Program-made: the position numbers and the translations under genes
From: Mycobacterium simiae
GTDB taxonomy: Bacteria > Actinomycetota > Actinomycetes > Mycobacteriales > Mycobacteriaceae
DNA: 64,000 bases
Assembly (NCBI RefSeq): GCF_010727605.1
Contig: NZ_AP022568.1
Span: 3,472,001 to 3,536,000, forward strand
Direction: 5' to 3'
The notes under the pieces: generated by a model
The model's input: only the letters and a program-made list of their open reading frames with translations
Told to the model about the DNA's origin: nothing
Databases searched by the model: none
Shown here: piece by piece, positions 8,727 to 19,051 of the stretch
Position numbering within the stretch: position 1 is the stretch's first letter
Layout: each line of letters opens with the position of its first letter

Positions 8727-10313
8727 CGCCGCCGCGGTCATGCCGGTGTCCCGGCGCATGCCTTCCTGTTCGACCATCACCGGCCGGTTACCTCCAAGGC
8801 CCGGGATCAACGAGTTGCCGCGGAAGCTGACCACCGTCTGCGCCAACCCCAGAATCAATATCGCGCTGACGGCCGTGAAGCCTACCCACAGCTCGGTGTA
8901 CACCAGAACACCCAGCGCACCGCCCAGCACCCAGGCCAACTGCAGCGTCGATTCGGAGCGGCCAAAGCCCGACGCCCGGGATTCCTCCGGCAGGTCGTCC
9001 TGCAGCGAAGCGTCCAGCGATGCCTTCGCAATCGCGCTGGCCCCCGAGGTGACCAGGGTGGCGATCGTGGCCGCCATCAGGGTGCCGGCCACCGAGGCGG
9101 TCAGCGCCACCGCGCATACCGCCACCGTGCAGCGGACGACGAGCACTGCGGGACGGCCCAGTTTCAGCCGGGCGCTGATGAAGTTGCCGACGAAGTTACC
9201 GATCCCGGCCGCCGCCCCGATGATCCCCAGCATCGCGAGCTGGATCCACCCATTGGCGTCGTGCGCCTTGGCGACGAACGCGGGATACAGAAACAAAAAA
9301 CCGACCATCACCTTGATGGTGCAGTTGCCCCACAGCGACGTGATGATGTTGCGGCCCAGCGGTTGTCGTAACGCCCCGCCGACCTTTTTGACTTCCCGAT
9401 GCCAGCGATGCCGTTGCGGCTCGCTGTCCTGGTGGTAACTCAGGGTGGCGGGAACCTCACCCGCGGTCACCTCCACCCACCGCGGAATTCGCATCGACAG
9501 CATGGCGCCGGCGACCGTGACCGCGACGACGACGAACAATGCCCCGGGCAGTTTGAGCAGGTGCGTGCCGAGGAACTCGACGCCGCCCGCGATTGCACCG
9601 CCGACGATGGTGCCGCCGAGCAGACCGAACATGGTCAGCCGGGCGTTGACCCGGACCAGGTCGATCGTCGGCGGCATGACCCGCGGTGTCACCGCACTGC
9701 GCAGCACGCTGAAGGACTTGGAGAACACCATCATGGCCAGCGCACACGGATAGAGCACCCAGGAGGGGAAGCTGCCGCTCCCGCCGTCGTAGTTCATGAT
9801 CAGCAGCACCGCCAGCGCGGTACGCAGCCCAAACGACATAGCCAGCGCGACGCGGCGGCCGTGCTGCAGCCGATCCAGCGCCGGGCCGATCAACGGGGCG
9901 ATCACCGCGAACGGCGCGATGGTGATCAACAAGTACAGTGCGACCCTGGATTTGCTTTCCCCGCTGGCCGCGGCGAAGAAGAGGGTATTGGCCAGCGCCA
10001 CCGCCATCGCCGAGTCGACCGCGGAGTTCGCGACCACGGGCCAGGTCAGCGCCGTAAGACCGGACTTGTCGGCGCCGTCGGCAGTGGCGGCCCGCTGCAC
10101 CATCCAGTACATCCGCGAACCCATCTCGCGGCTGCGCAGCGCTGCGGCGCGGGTGACGGTGATTCGTTCCCCGGACGGGGGACGACGCGGCGGTGGGGTG
10201 CTGCGGTCCGGTTCCTTATGCCGGCCCAGCGGCGGCAGATAGCGATTGGCGCTGGGCGGAGGTGGCGGGCGGCGGGTGCGTCGGGCTGCGTCGTCGGCGG
10301 GGTAATTGGCCAT
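8718..10313 (-). CDS. Major facilitator superfamily transporter
   Basis: Integral membrane transporter in the position of Rv0876c. After a Pro/Arg-rich cytoplasmic N-terminus (RRPPPPPSANRYLPPLGRHK), about 12 hydrophobic segments follow, including LITIAPFAVIAPLIGPALDRL, an MFS-type loop with a basic cluster, and VLGGALGVLVYTELWVGFTAVSAILILG near the C-terminus. The substrate is unknown. Start is uncertain: ATG at 10313 (MANYPADD) is used, with GTG at 10334 and 10403 as alternatives. It is divergent from the DUF3027 gene. Confidence 0.8.
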   Translation of the reverse strand: MANYPADDAARRTRRPPPPPSANRYLPPLGRHKEPDRSTPPPRRPPSGERITVTRAAALRSREMGSRMYWMVQRAATADGADKSGLTALTWPVVANSAVDSAMAVALANTLFFAAASGESKSRVALYLLITIAPFAVIAPLIGPALDRLQHGRRVALAMSFGLRTALAVLLIMNYDGGSGSFPSWVLYPCALAMMVFSKSFSVLRSAVTPRVMPPTIDLVRVNARLTMFGLLGGTIVGGAIAGGVEFLGTHLLKLPGALFVVVAVTVAGAMLSMRIPRWVEVTAGEVPATLSYHQDSEPQRHRWHREVKKVGGALRQPLGRNIITSLWGNCTIKVMVGFLFLYPAFVAKAHDANGWIQLAMLGIIGAAAGIGNFVGNFISARLKLGRPAVLVVRCTVAVCAVALTASVAGTLMAATIATLVTSGASAIAKASLDASLQDDLPEESRASGFGRSESTLQLAWVLGGALGVLVYTELWVGFTAVSAILILGLAQTVVSFRGNSLIPGLGGNRPVMVEQEGMRRDTGMTAAAPQ

Positions 10314-10453
10314 GCCTGGATGCTCATTCGACACCCCGGTGCGGGTGCGGCGGCCCTGGTAGGGGCCCAACCGACCCGCATCATCACGCCGCTGTCCAGA
10401 CACGAATCAATTCTGTCTCATGGCGAGGGTCAACCGGGCGTGGCTCGCCAACC

Positions 10454-10459
10454 TAGTAT
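10454..10459 (+). promoter_or_regulatory. Candidate -10 element for the DUF3027 gene
   Basis: TAGTAT lies 10 bp before the ATG at 10470, a spacing that would give a leaderless or near-leaderless transcript, which is common in mycobacteria. No convincing -35 element was seen. This is inference from spacing and sequence only. Confidence 0.35.
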
Positions 10460-10469
10460 TGGAGACGCA

Positions 10470-11426
10470 ATGCATGGAGACGAAAGCACGACCGGGCCCG
10501 CCGAGGAATCCGCCGTGGCAACCGTGACCGACTGGCCCGAAGAGTTGGCGGCGGTGCTGCGGGGTGCGGTCGACCTGGCCAGGGCGGCCGTCGTGGAGTT
10601 CAGCGGCCCGGACGCGGTGGGAGATTACCTGGGCGTCAGCTACGAGGACCCGAACACCGCGACGCACCGGTTCCTGGCGCACCTGCCCGGTTACAACGGG
10701 TGGCAGTGGGCCGCCGTCGTTGCCGCCTATCCCGGCGCCGAGCAGGCCACGATCAGCGAGGTAGTGCTGGTCCCCGGGCCGACGGCGTTGCTGGCGCCGG
10801 AGTGGGTGCCGTGGGAGCAGCGAGTGCGGCACGGCGATTTGAGTCCGGGCGACCTGCTGCCGCCGGCCGCTAACGACGAGCGGCTGGTGCCGGGCTACAC
10901 CTCCAGCGGTGACCCCCAGGTCGATGAGACCGCGGCCGAAGTCGGACTGGGCCGGCGGTGGGTGATGGGTCTGTGGGGCCGGGCGGAGGCCGCCGAGCGA
11001 TGGCATACCGGCGACTACGGTCCGGACTCGGCGATGGCGAGGTCGACCAAACGCGTATGCCGCGACTGCGGCTTCTTCCTGCCGCTGGCGGGATCGTTGG
11101 GTGCGATGTTCGGGGTGTGCGGCAACGAGCTGTCGGCCGACGGGCACGTGGTCGACAAGCACTACGGGTGCGGCGCACACTCCGACACGCCGGCTCCGGC
11201 CGGAAGCGGATCGCCGATGTACGAGCCGTACGACGACGGTGTCCTCGACATCATGGAGCCGCCCGCCGAACCGTCGGAGCCGGGCGAGGTGCGCGAGCCG
11301 GCGGTAGAGGCGTCCGAGGCCGCAGACCGGTCCGAGGAATCACCCGAGGCCACGCTTGTGCCGCCGGAGGCGTCCGGGTCGGAGCCCGGGGACACCTCCG
11401 AATCCATCACGGAGTCAACCGACTAG
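10470..11426 (+). CDS. DUF3027 domain protein
   Basis: 318 residues in the position of Rv0877. The N-terminal two thirds form the conserved actinobacterial domain (DYLGVSYEDPNTATHRFLAHLPGYNGWQWAAVVAAYPG; LAPEWVPWEQRVRHGDLSPGDLLPP). A Cys cluster follows (CRDCGFFLPL...GVCGNELSADGHVVDKHYGCGAH), which looks like a zinc ribbon. The last 75 residues are acidic and Glu/Pro/Ser-rich, probably disordered. Function is unknown; the cluster resembles those of RNA- or DNA-associated proteins, but I would not go further. ATG at 10470 is chosen because upstream sequence in this frame lies antisense to the MFS gene. Confidence 0.82.
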   Translation: MHGDESTTGPAEESAVATVTDWPEELAAVLRGAVDLARAAVVEFSGPDAVGDYLGVSYEDPNTATHRFLAHLPGYNGWQWAAVVAAYPGAEQATISEVVLVPGPTALLAPEWVPWEQRVRHGDLSPGDLLPPAANDERLVPGYTSSGDPQVDETAAEVGLGRRWVMGLWGRAEAAERWHTGDYGPDSAMARSTKRVCRDCGFFLPLAGSLGAMFGVCGNELSADGHVVDKHYGCGAHSDTPAPAGSGSPMYEPYDDGVLDIMEPPAEPSEPGEVREPAVEASEAADRSEESPEATLVPPEASGSEPGDTSESITESTD

Positions 11427-11459
11427 CCGTTTTGCGGTGGCGGCCCGCAGCCGGCACCA

Positions 11460-11735
11460 TTAGTTCCGGTCCAGAAACGTCTCCAGGCCGGTCTGCGCGC
11501 CGCGTTCGCCACGGCGCGCTCCGGCGAGCTGTAGCAAGAAGATCGACGTGCCCACCACGCCGGTACCCAGCCCGGCCAGTGCCACCGGACGCCAATTCTC
11601 GAGCGAGGGAACAAGGAACGCGGCGACCGCGACGCTCAGCCAGCCCAAGGCGCCGACGATGATGAACGGCCATACCCGAAGCAGCGCGGGTGGCAGCGAC
11701 GGCGGCTGCGGGCTCGGGCCGGATTCGGCGCTCAT
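11460..11735 (-). CDS. DUF2530 small membrane protein
   Basis: 91-residue protein with two hydrophobic segments (VWPFIIVGALGWLSVAVAAFLV and PVALAGLGTGVVGTSIFLLQLAGA) followed by a basic tail, matching DUF2530 and the length I recall for Rv0879c. The ATG at 11735 (MSAESGPSPQPP) is preferred over an upstream one that adds 25 residues unlike the family. Function unknown. PPE13, expected before this gene in M. tuberculosis, is absent. Confidence 0.8.
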   Translation of the reverse strand: MSAESGPSPQPPSLPPALLRVWPFIIVGALGWLSVAVAAFLVPSLENWRPVALAGLGTGVVGTSIFLLQLAGARRGERGAQTGLETFLDRN

Positions 11736-11861
11736 CGCGATCAATCTACCCAGGTGTCTGTGCGAGCCCGGCGCGGACGTCGCGGTCCCGGCCAATGCGT
11801 GATACGCCACCCTTCGACGTTTCTCAACCCGAATTCTTGCGTTCCGATGTAACCTCGCGCC

Positions 11862-12293
11862 ATGCCTGACAGCGATGCGCGGCTGGCGGCCGATCTGTCA
11901 CTGGCGGTCCTGCGGCTGGCGCGCCAACTGCGGTTTCGAAATCCATCCGCTCCGGTCTCGCTATCTCAGCTGTCGGCATTGACGACTTTGGCCAATGAGG
12001 GCGCGATGACGCCGGGCGCCTTGGCGATTCGCGAACGCGTCCGCCCGCCGTCAATGACCAGGGTGATCGCATCCCTGGCCGATGAAGGCTTCGTGGATCG
12101 CACGCCGCATCCCGTCGACGGTCGGCAGGTGCTGGTCTCGGTGTCCGAGGCCGGCGCCGAATTGGTCAAAGCGGCACGGCGCGCCCGGCAGGAGTGGTTG
12201 GCCGAACAACTCGCGACGCTGGACAGCGACAAGCGCGCCACCCTTCGCGAGGCGGCCGACCTGATGCTGGCGCTGGTCGACGAAAGCCCGTGA
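11862..12293 (+). CDS. MarR-family transcriptional regulator
   Basis: 143-residue winged-helix regulator in the position of Rv0880. The HTH region includes [45 protein letters not shown] (about residues 36-80), followed by the wing [20 protein letters not shown] and a C-terminal dimerisation helix. Its stop overlaps the GTG start of the downstream methyltransferase (GTGA), so they are coupled. The target is unknown; MarR proteins usually bind a local palindrome and respond to small phenolics or redox signals. Confidence 0.9.
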   Translation: MPDSDARLAADLSLAVLRLARQLRFRNPSAPVSLSQLSALTTLANEGAMTPGALAIRERVRPPSMTRVIASLADEGFVDRTPHPVDGRQVLVSVSEAGAELVKAARRARQEWLAEQLATLDSDKRATLREAADLMLALVDESP

Positions 12294-13117
12294 GCGCTGG
12301 CCTGGATGTCCAGGACGTCAACGATCCCGACGACCCACGGCTCGACGATTTCCGCGACCTGAACAGCATCGACCGGCGCCCCGATCTGCCGACGGGCAAG
12401 GGCCTGGTGATCGCCGAAGGGGTGCTGGTGGTGCAGCGCATGCTGGCCTCGCGGTTCACCCCGCATGCCTTCCTCGGCACCGATCGCCGGCTCGAGGAGC
12501 TCAAGGACGACCTGGTCCGCGCTGAGGGTCTGGCGGCGCCGTTCTACCGCACTTCCGCGGAGGTGATGGCGCGGGTGGTCGGGTTTCACCTCAATCGCGG
12601 GGTGCTGGGCGTCGCGCGGCGGGTGCCCGAACCGAGCGTTGCGCAGCTAGTCGAACACGCTCGGACCATTGCCGTGCTCGAAGGGGTCAACGACCACGAG
12701 AACCTGGGGTCGATCTTCCGCAACGCGGCGGGTCTGGGCGTGGACGCGGTGGTGTTCGGTAGCGGTTGCGCCGACCCGCTCTACCGCCGCGCGGTCCGAG
12801 TGTCGATGGGACACGCCCTGCTGGTGCCCTACGCACGCTCCGCCGACTGGCCTGCGGACCTCGTCAAGCTGCACGACCGCGGATTTTGGCTGCTGGCAAT
12901 GACTCCGGACGGCAGCGCCCGCCCACTAGTGGAGGCGATGTCGGCCGCGCGCGAGGACCGCATCGCCGTCTTGGTGGGTGCCGAGGGGCCCGGGCTGACC
13001 CCGGCCACGCTGCGGTTGGCTGATGTGCGGGTGCGTATTCCGATGTCGCGGGGCACCGACTCGCTGAACGTCGCCACCGCCGCCGCACTGGCCTTCTACG
13101 AGCGGGCCGCCCGGTGA
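12290..13117 (+). CDS. SpoU/TrmH-family RNA 2'-O-methyltransferase
   Basis: 275 residues corresponding to Rv0881. An N-terminal substrate-binding segment (about residues 1-100) precedes a SPOUT knot domain with the three TrmH motifs: [28 protein letters not shown] (motif 1), [14 protein letters not shown] (motif 2) and [23 protein letters not shown] (motif 3). It probably methylates a ribose in tRNA or rRNA using SAM; the specific nucleotide is not predictable. GTG at 12290 forms a GTGA overlap with the MarR stop; an upstream in-frame start would lie inside the MarR gene. Confidence 0.9.
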   Translation: MSAGLDVQDVNDPDDPRLDDFRDLNSIDRRPDLPTGKGLVIAEGVLVVQRMLASRFTPHAFLGTDRRLEELKDDLVRAEGLAAPFYRTSAEVMARVVGFHLNRGVLGVARRVPEPSVAQLVEHARTIAVLEGVNDHENLGSIFRNAAGLGVDAVVFGSGCADPLYRRAVRVSMGHALLVPYARSADWPADLVKLHDRGFWLLAMTPDGSARPLVEAMSAAREDRIAVLVGAEGPGLTPATLRLADVRVRIPMSRGTDSLNVATAAALAFYERAAR

Positions 13118-13163
13118 CGATGTGGGCCGCGGCCCGGCCGGACCGCCGGGTTAGGCTCGCCGA

Positions 13164-13451
13164 GTGAGCGACAAACTCGGCCCACGGGTCCACTCCGTGC
13201 CCTGGGCAACGGGTTTGACGGTGGCGGGGTTCGTCGCCGCGGTGACCGGCGTGGCGATTGTGGTGCTGAGCCTCGGGTTGATCCGGGTGCATGTGCTGCT
13301 CGCGGTGGGGCTCAACGCGGTGGCGGCCGGGGGGCTGGCGCCGACGCTGTGGGGCTGGCGGCGCACGCCGGTGCTGCGCTGGTTCGTGCTGGGCGCGGCG
13401 GTCGGTGTGACGGTCGCGTGGGTGGCGCTGCTCGCGCGGACCCTGACCTGA
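13164..13451 (+). CDS. DUF2537 small membrane protein
   Basis: 95 residues with three hydrophobic segments: TGLTVAGFVAAVTGVAIVVLSLGLI, HVLLAVGLNAVAAGGLAPTLWG and WFVLGAAVGVTVAWVALLA. It matches the mycobacterial DUF2537 family, position of Rv0882. GTG start at 13164. The stop abuts the convergent sepH stop with no gap, so the two 3' ends share no terminator space. Confidence 0.78.
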   Translation: MSDKLGPRVHSVPWATGLTVAGFVAAVTGVAIVVLSLGLIRVHVLLAVGLNAVAAGGLAPTLWGWRRTPVLRWFVLGAAVGVTVAWVALLARTLT

Positions 13452-14249
13452 CTAGCGCTGTCCGCCCGAGCGCACGCCGAGCAGCACGTCCTCCCACGCC
13501 GGAATGACCGGCCTGCCGCGACGGCTGTGTACCGGCTGCTGCCGCTGCTGCGGTTCCTCCGGTGGCTGCTGCACTCGCTCCTTCGCCGGCTGCGCCGCAG
13601 CGGGCGCGGAGGGCTCGGTGAACTCGACGTGGGCCACGGGCGCGAGCGGCCGCAGCGGTCGCTCGAAGTCGGGGTCGATCAGCTCACTGGCCCCGTCGTC
13701 GATGGCGGTGACCGTGCCGCCGTGCGCGCCCGGAGTGAAGTGGAAGTGCGCGAGGTTGTCCGAACGGCCGACTTTGTACGCCAGTTGCACGGTCCACCGG
13801 TTGTCTTCGTTGCGCCATGCGTCCCAGCTGAGGCCGGTGGGGTCCAGGCCGCGGGTCACCATTGCGGCGCTGACGGTCTCCAGCAGCGTCATGACCGCGG
13901 GTCCGTCGGCGAGCATGGGATGCGCGGCGGTTGCCAGCTCGGCGGCGCGGAACCGTTCGAGCAGTACCGGGTGGGCGAAGCGACGCACCCGAGAGATGTC
14001 GGACCCGGAGGCGGCGGCAACCTGCTCGACCGAAGCGCCGGCGCGGATCTTGGCTTGAATCTCCTTGGGGCTCAGCATGTTGGTGACCTCGATATCGAGG
14101 TGCGGCTGCTCAGGCAGGGCCGATTCCTTTCCCAGCAGATCCCGGAGCCGGTCGTTGGCCGCCAGCTTGAATTGTTCCGCGGGATCATCACCTTGGCAGA
14201 TGATGTATTTGCTGTCGGCGTCGAGCCCAACCACTTTGAGTTCCCGCAT
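13452..14249 (-). CDS. sepH: Cell-division regulator SepH
   Basis: 265-residue actinobacterial protein (DUF3071). The N-terminal domain MRELKVVGLDADSKYIIC...FKLAANDRLRDLL contains a predicted helix-turn-helix region around SPKEIQAKIRAGASVEQVAAASGSDISRVRRFAHPV (about residues 59-95). A middle conserved region (GLSWDAWRNEDNRWTVQLAY) and a Gln/Pro-rich disordered tail end in RRGRPVIPAWEDVLLGVR. SepH is known in Streptomyces and M. smegmatis to bind and stimulate FtsZ assembly. The start is followed by a gene-free stretch of about 135 bp before serC. Confidence 0.88.
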   Translation of the reverse strand: MRELKVVGLDADSKYIICQGDDPAEQFKLAANDRLRDLLGKESALPEQPHLDIEVTNMLSPKEIQAKIRAGASVEQVAAASGSDISRVRRFAHPVLLERFRAAELATAAHPMLADGPAVMTLLETVSAAMVTRGLDPTGLSWDAWRNEDNRWTVQLAYKVGRSDNLAHFHFTPGAHGGTVTAIDDGASELIDPDFERPLRPLAPVAHVEFTEPSAPAAAQPAKERVQQPPEEPQQRQQPVHSRRGRPVIPAWEDVLLGVRSGGQR

Positions 14250-14383
14250 GGCTTCTCCTCGCAGGCTTTGCGCAGGTCAGCTTGAATTTCTCCGGACCCG
14301 TCACTCTGCCGCACTCTAGTCCAGCTAACGCCCACAACTGTGCTGACACGCTGGGCGGTTGCGCGTCGATGGCGGGCGAAACG

Positions 14384-15670
<1,287 letters not shown>

Positions 15671-15682
15671 CTAGCTAATTCC

Positions 15683-15718
15683 CGGTACCTGCGGTACCGT
15701 TTGGACATTGCACGTCCA
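15683..15718 (+). promoter_or_regulatory. Paired inverted repeats upstream of the diiron oxygenase gene
   Basis: CGGTACC-TGC-GGTACCG at 15683-15699 is a perfect inverted repeat with a 3-bp spacer. It is followed at 15702-15718 by TGGAC-N7-GTCCA. Both lie 30-65 bp before the ATG at 15748, a position suited to an operator. No regulator is encoded immediately beside it. The call is from symmetry only. Confidence 0.5.
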
Positions 15719-15747
15719 GATGTAAACCTCGTTGGGGAGGCTGGGAT

Positions 15748-16773
15748 ATGGCTAGGACGCGAATGGTTCGACGTTGGCACCGCAAGATGGAGGTGCGCCA
15801 CGACGCGGAGTACGTGAACATGCTCGCCACACTGTCTGAGGGGTCGGTGCGGCGAAACTTCAACCCGTACACCGATATCGATTGGGAATCGCCTGAGTTC
15901 GCCGTCACCGAGAACGATCCCCGGTGGATCCTCCCGGCAACCGATCCGTTGGGCCGCCACCCGTGGTATCAGGGCCAGTCGGAAGAGCGAAAGATCAAGA
16001 TCGGAATGTGGCGGCAGGCCAACGTGGCCAAGGTCGGCCTGCACTTCGAGTCCATCCTGATCAGGGGACTGATGAACTACACGTTCTGGGTGCCCAACGG
16101 ATCGCCGGAATACCGGTACTGCTTGCACGAATCGGTCGAAGAGTGCAACCACACCATGATGTTCCAAGAGATGGTCAATCGGATCGGCGCCGACGTGCCG
16201 GGCATGCCGCGGCTGCTCAAGTGGATATCGCCGCTGGTTCCACTGGTGGCCGGACCGCTGCCGGTGGCTTTCTTCATCGGAGTACTCGCGGGTGAGGAAC
16301 CCATCGACCACACCCAGAAAAATGTGCTGCGGGAAGGCAAGTCGCTGCATCCGATCATGGAGCGGGTAATGGCGATCCACGTCGCCGAGGAGGCGCGGCA
16401 CATCTCCTTCGCGCACGAGTTCTTGCGCCGGCGCCTACCGGAGTTGACCAAGCGACAGCGATTTTTCACCGCTTTGTACCTACCGCTGACCATGAAGGTG
16501 TTGTGCCGGGCAATCGTGGTGCCGCCCAAGCAGTTCTGGCGCGAATTCGACATTCCGCGCGAGGTCAAAAAGGAGCTCTTCTTCCGCTCGCCGGAGTCGC
16601 GCAAATGGCTTTCGGACATGTTCGGTGACGTGCGGATGCTGGCCTATGACACCGGCCTGATGGACAACTGGTCGGCACGGCTGATGTGGCGCCTGTGCAG
16701 GATCAACGGAAAGCCCTCGCGCTACCGCAGCGAGCCGCAACGGCAGCACCTGGCTGCCGTGCCGGCCGCCTGA
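15748..16773 (+). CDS. AurF-like diiron oxygenase
   Basis: 341 residues corresponding to Rv0885. Two helical E/H motifs typical of AurF-type non-haem diiron N-oxygenases are visible: CLHESVEECNHTMMFQE (about residues 125-141) and HVAEEARHISFAHE (about 210-223), with an earlier Glu at LHFESIL (about 101). These would supply the two-iron centre. AurF oxidises an aryl amine, but the substrate here is unknown. The start is preceded by GGGGAGG. It is followed after 17 bp by fprB, a ferredoxin reductase that could supply electrons, so an operon and functional coupling are plausible. Confidence 0.82.
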   Translation: MARTRMVRRWHRKMEVRHDAEYVNMLATLSEGSVRRNFNPYTDIDWESPEFAVTENDPRWILPATDPLGRHPWYQGQSEERKIKIGMWRQANVAKVGLHFESILIRGLMNYTFWVPNGSPEYRYCLHESVEECNHTMMFQEMVNRIGADVPGMPRLLKWISPLVPLVAGPLPVAFFIGVLAGEEPIDHTQKNVLREGKSLHPIMERVMAIHVAEEARHISFAHEFLRRRLPELTKRQRFFTALYLPLTMKVLCRAIVVPPKQFWREFDIPREVKKELFFRSPESRKWLSDMFGDVRMLAYDTGLMDNWSARLMWRLCRINGKPSRYRSEPQRQHLAAVPAA

Positions 16774-16790
16774 GGACCGCGAGTTCCGCT

Positions 16791-18473
16791 ATGCCGCACG
16801 TAATCACCCAGTCGTGCTGTAACGACGGGTCCTGTGTTTTCGCCTGCCCGGTGAACTGCATTCACCCGTCACCGGACGAGCCGGGCTTCGCCACGGCCGA
16901 AATGCTCCACATCGATCCGGACGCCTGCGTGGACTGTGGCGCCTGCGTGAGCGCGTGCCCGGTCGGCGCGATCGTGCCGGACAATCGGCTGGACGCCAAG
17001 CAATTGCCGTTCGTCGAAATCAATTCCGCGTTCTATCCGGAGCGGCCGGCCGCCGTGAAGCTGCCGCCGACCTCGAAGCTGGCGCCGGTGCTGCCGGCCC
17101 CCAAGGTGCACCTGCGCCACCGGCCGCTGACGGTGGCCATCGTCGGCTCCGGCCCGGCAGCGATGTATGCCGCCGACGAACTGCTGACCCAGCACGGCGT
17201 GCGTGTCAACGTCTTCGAAAAGCTGCCCACGCCATATGGTTTGGTGCGCGCGGGGGTCGCTCCCGACCACCAGAACACCAAAACGATCACTAAGCTGTTC
17301 GACCGGGTCTCCCGTCATCGCCACTTCAACTTCTATCTCAACGTCGAAGTCGGCAAGCACCTGAGCCATGCCGATCTGCTTGCCCACCACCACGCGGTGC
17401 TGTACGCGGTCGGTGCGCCCGACGACCGGCGGCTAGACATCGACGGCATGGGAATGCCGGGAACCGGTACCGCCACCGAGCTAGTCGCGTGGATCAACGG
17501 CCATCCCGAGTTTGCGCATCTGCCGGTCGATCTCAGCCACGAAAGAGTCGTGGTCGTCGGCAACGGCAACGTCGCCCTCGACGTCGCCCGGGTGCTCACC
17601 ACTGACCCTGACGAGTTGGCCCGCACCGACATCTCCGATCGGGCGCTGGAAGTGTTCCGCAACTCCACGGTGCGCGAGGTCGTCGTCGCCGCTCGGCGCG
17701 GCCCGGCGTACTCGGCATTCACGCTTCCCGAATTAATCGGTCTCACAACAACATCCGAGGTCGTGCTGGACCCCGGCGATCACGCCCTGGTGGCCCGTGA
17801 CCTCGCGACAACCACGGACACGCTGACCCGCAACAAGCTGGAGATCTTGACCAAGCTCGGCGACAGCTCGGCTGGCGGGGCCCGACCGCGGATCCGGCTG
17901 GCCTATCACCTCACACCCCGGCAGGTGCTGGGCGAGCGGCGCGCCACCGGCGTGGAGTTCACCGTGACCGGCACCGACGAGCTTCGTTCCATCGACGCCG
18001 GCCTGGTGCTCACGTCGATTGGGTACCGCGGCAAGAAGATTCGCGACCTGCCCTTCGACGAAAATGCCGCCGTCGTCCCGAACGAAAACGGCCGCGTCGT
18101 CAACCCCGAGTCCGGTCGGCCGGTTCCCGGGGCTTACGTCGCCGGGTGGATCAAGCGCGGGCCGACCGGATTCATCGGCACCAACAAGTCGTGCTCGTTG
18201 CAGACCGTGCAGGCGCTCGTCGCCGATTTCAACGCTGGAGCACTGACCGATCCACCGGGTAAGCAGGCAGCCCTGGACGAGTTGGTGCGCAGCCGGCAGC
18301 CCGACGTCGTCGACTCCGCGGGGTGGGGTGCCATCGACGCCGCGGAGATCGCGCGCGGCGGCGACGAAGGACGGCCGCGCAACAAGTTCACCGATATCGC
18401 CGACATGCTCGCGGCCGCGGCGAGCGCGCAGCCGGCGCCGCGACGCCGGCTGCTGGCGCGTCTGCTCGGCTAG
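16791..18473 (+). CDS. fprB: Ferredoxin-NADP reductase with N-terminal ferredoxin domain, FprB
   Basis: 560-residue fusion. The N-terminal 7Fe-type ferredoxin domain (residues 1-75) has CCNDGSCVFACPVNCIHP and CVDCGACVSACPVGAI. An adrenodoxin-reductase-like domain starts at VAIVGSGPAAMYAADELL (about 118) with GxGxxA FAD binding, NADPH-binding VVVGNGNVALDVARVL and the C-terminal VAGWIKRGPTGFIGTNK. It transfers electrons from NADPH to iron-sulfur or P450 partners. ATG at 16791 (MPHVITQSC) is chosen as the ferredoxin N-terminus; earlier in-frame starts overlap the oxygenase gene. The 3' end overlaps the convergent VOC gene by 4 bp. Confidence 0.92.
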   Translation: MPHVITQSCCNDGSCVFACPVNCIHPSPDEPGFATAEMLHIDPDACVDCGACVSACPVGAIVPDNRLDAKQLPFVEINSAFYPERPAAVKLPPTSKLAPVLPAPKVHLRHRPLTVAIVGSGPAAMYAADELLTQHGVRVNVFEKLPTPYGLVRAGVAPDHQNTKTITKLFDRVSRHRHFNFYLNVEVGKHLSHADLLAHHHAVLYAVGAPDDRRLDIDGMGMPGTGTATELVAWINGHPEFAHLPVDLSHERVVVVGNGNVALDVARVLTTDPDELARTDISDRALEVFRNSTVREVVVAARRGPAYSAFTLPELIGLTTTSEVVLDPGDHALVARDLATTTDTLTRNKLEILTKLGDSSAGGARPRIRLAYHLTPRQVLGERRATGVEFTVTGTDELRSIDAGLVLTSIGYRGKKIRDLPFDENAAVVPNENGRVVNPESGRPVPGAYVAGWIKRGPTGFIGTNKSCSLQTVQALVADFNAGALTDPPGKQAALDELVRSRQPDVVDSAGWGAIDAAEIARGGDEGRPRNKFTDIADMLAAAASAQPAPRRRLLARLLG

Positions 18474-18928
18474 CCGCTGGCCTGCGCGGCCATCGCGGAC
18501 TGGATCTCCTCGATGCTGACCTCGCGTATCGGCTGCCCCAACGACCACTGGTGCCCGAACGGGTCCGCGACCATGCCGTAGCGGTCCCCCCAGAACTGGT
18601 CGGCCAACGGGGTCACCACGGTGGCGCCCGCGTCCACGGCCCGCTGGAACTTGGCCTCGACATCGGTGACCGTCAAGTGGATCGTCACCGGGGTGCCCCC
18701 CAACGACGTCGGCGTCATCGACTTGCCGCCACACATCTCCGGGAAGTCGTCGTTGAGCATCACCAGGAAACCGTTGATACGCACCGCGGCGTGCACCAGC
18801 TTGCCGTCCGGGCGCGGCACCCGCCCGATCTCCTCGGCTCCAAAGGCCTTGACGTAGAAGTCGATCGCGGCGGCCGCGTCACCGACCACCAGATGTGGGG
18901 ACAAAGCAGGTTCGACGTTGATGGCCAT
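18470..18928 (-). CDS. VOC-superfamily (glyoxalase/bleomycin resistance-like) protein
   Basis: 152 residues, same length as I recall for Rv0887c. Two beta-alpha-beta-beta-beta modules: PHLVVGDAAAAIDFYVKAFGAEE (residues about 11-33) and IHLTVTDVEAKFQRAVDAGATVV...DQFWGDRYGMVADPFGHQW, the PhnB-like signature. The substrate is unknown and metal ligands are not securely assignable. AAGGAGATCCCC precedes the ATG at 18928 and decides this start over an upstream one. Rv0888, which follows in M. tuberculosis, is not present. Confidence 0.85.
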   Translation of the reverse strand: MAINVEPALSPHLVVGDAAAAIDFYVKAFGAEEIGRVPRPDGKLVHAAVRINGFLVMLNDDFPEMCGGKSMTPTSLGGTPVTIHLTVTDVEAKFQRAVDAGATVVTPLADQFWGDRYGMVADPFGHQWSLGQPIREVSIEEIQSAMAAQASG

Positions 18929-19051
18929 GGGGATCTCCTTGCTGTCGGTGTCCGTGACCAGTCCCGACGACTGGCCCACTGTTACTGACTGCACTCGCGA
19001 CACAAACTCATCGTGGCGAAACCCCATTCAAACTCCGGGCGCCGACAAAAG

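Noticed and set aside
10454..10470. Operator between the divergent MFS and DUF3027 genes
   Set aside because: No symmetric sequence was found in the short interval; only a -10-like element was kept, at low confidence.
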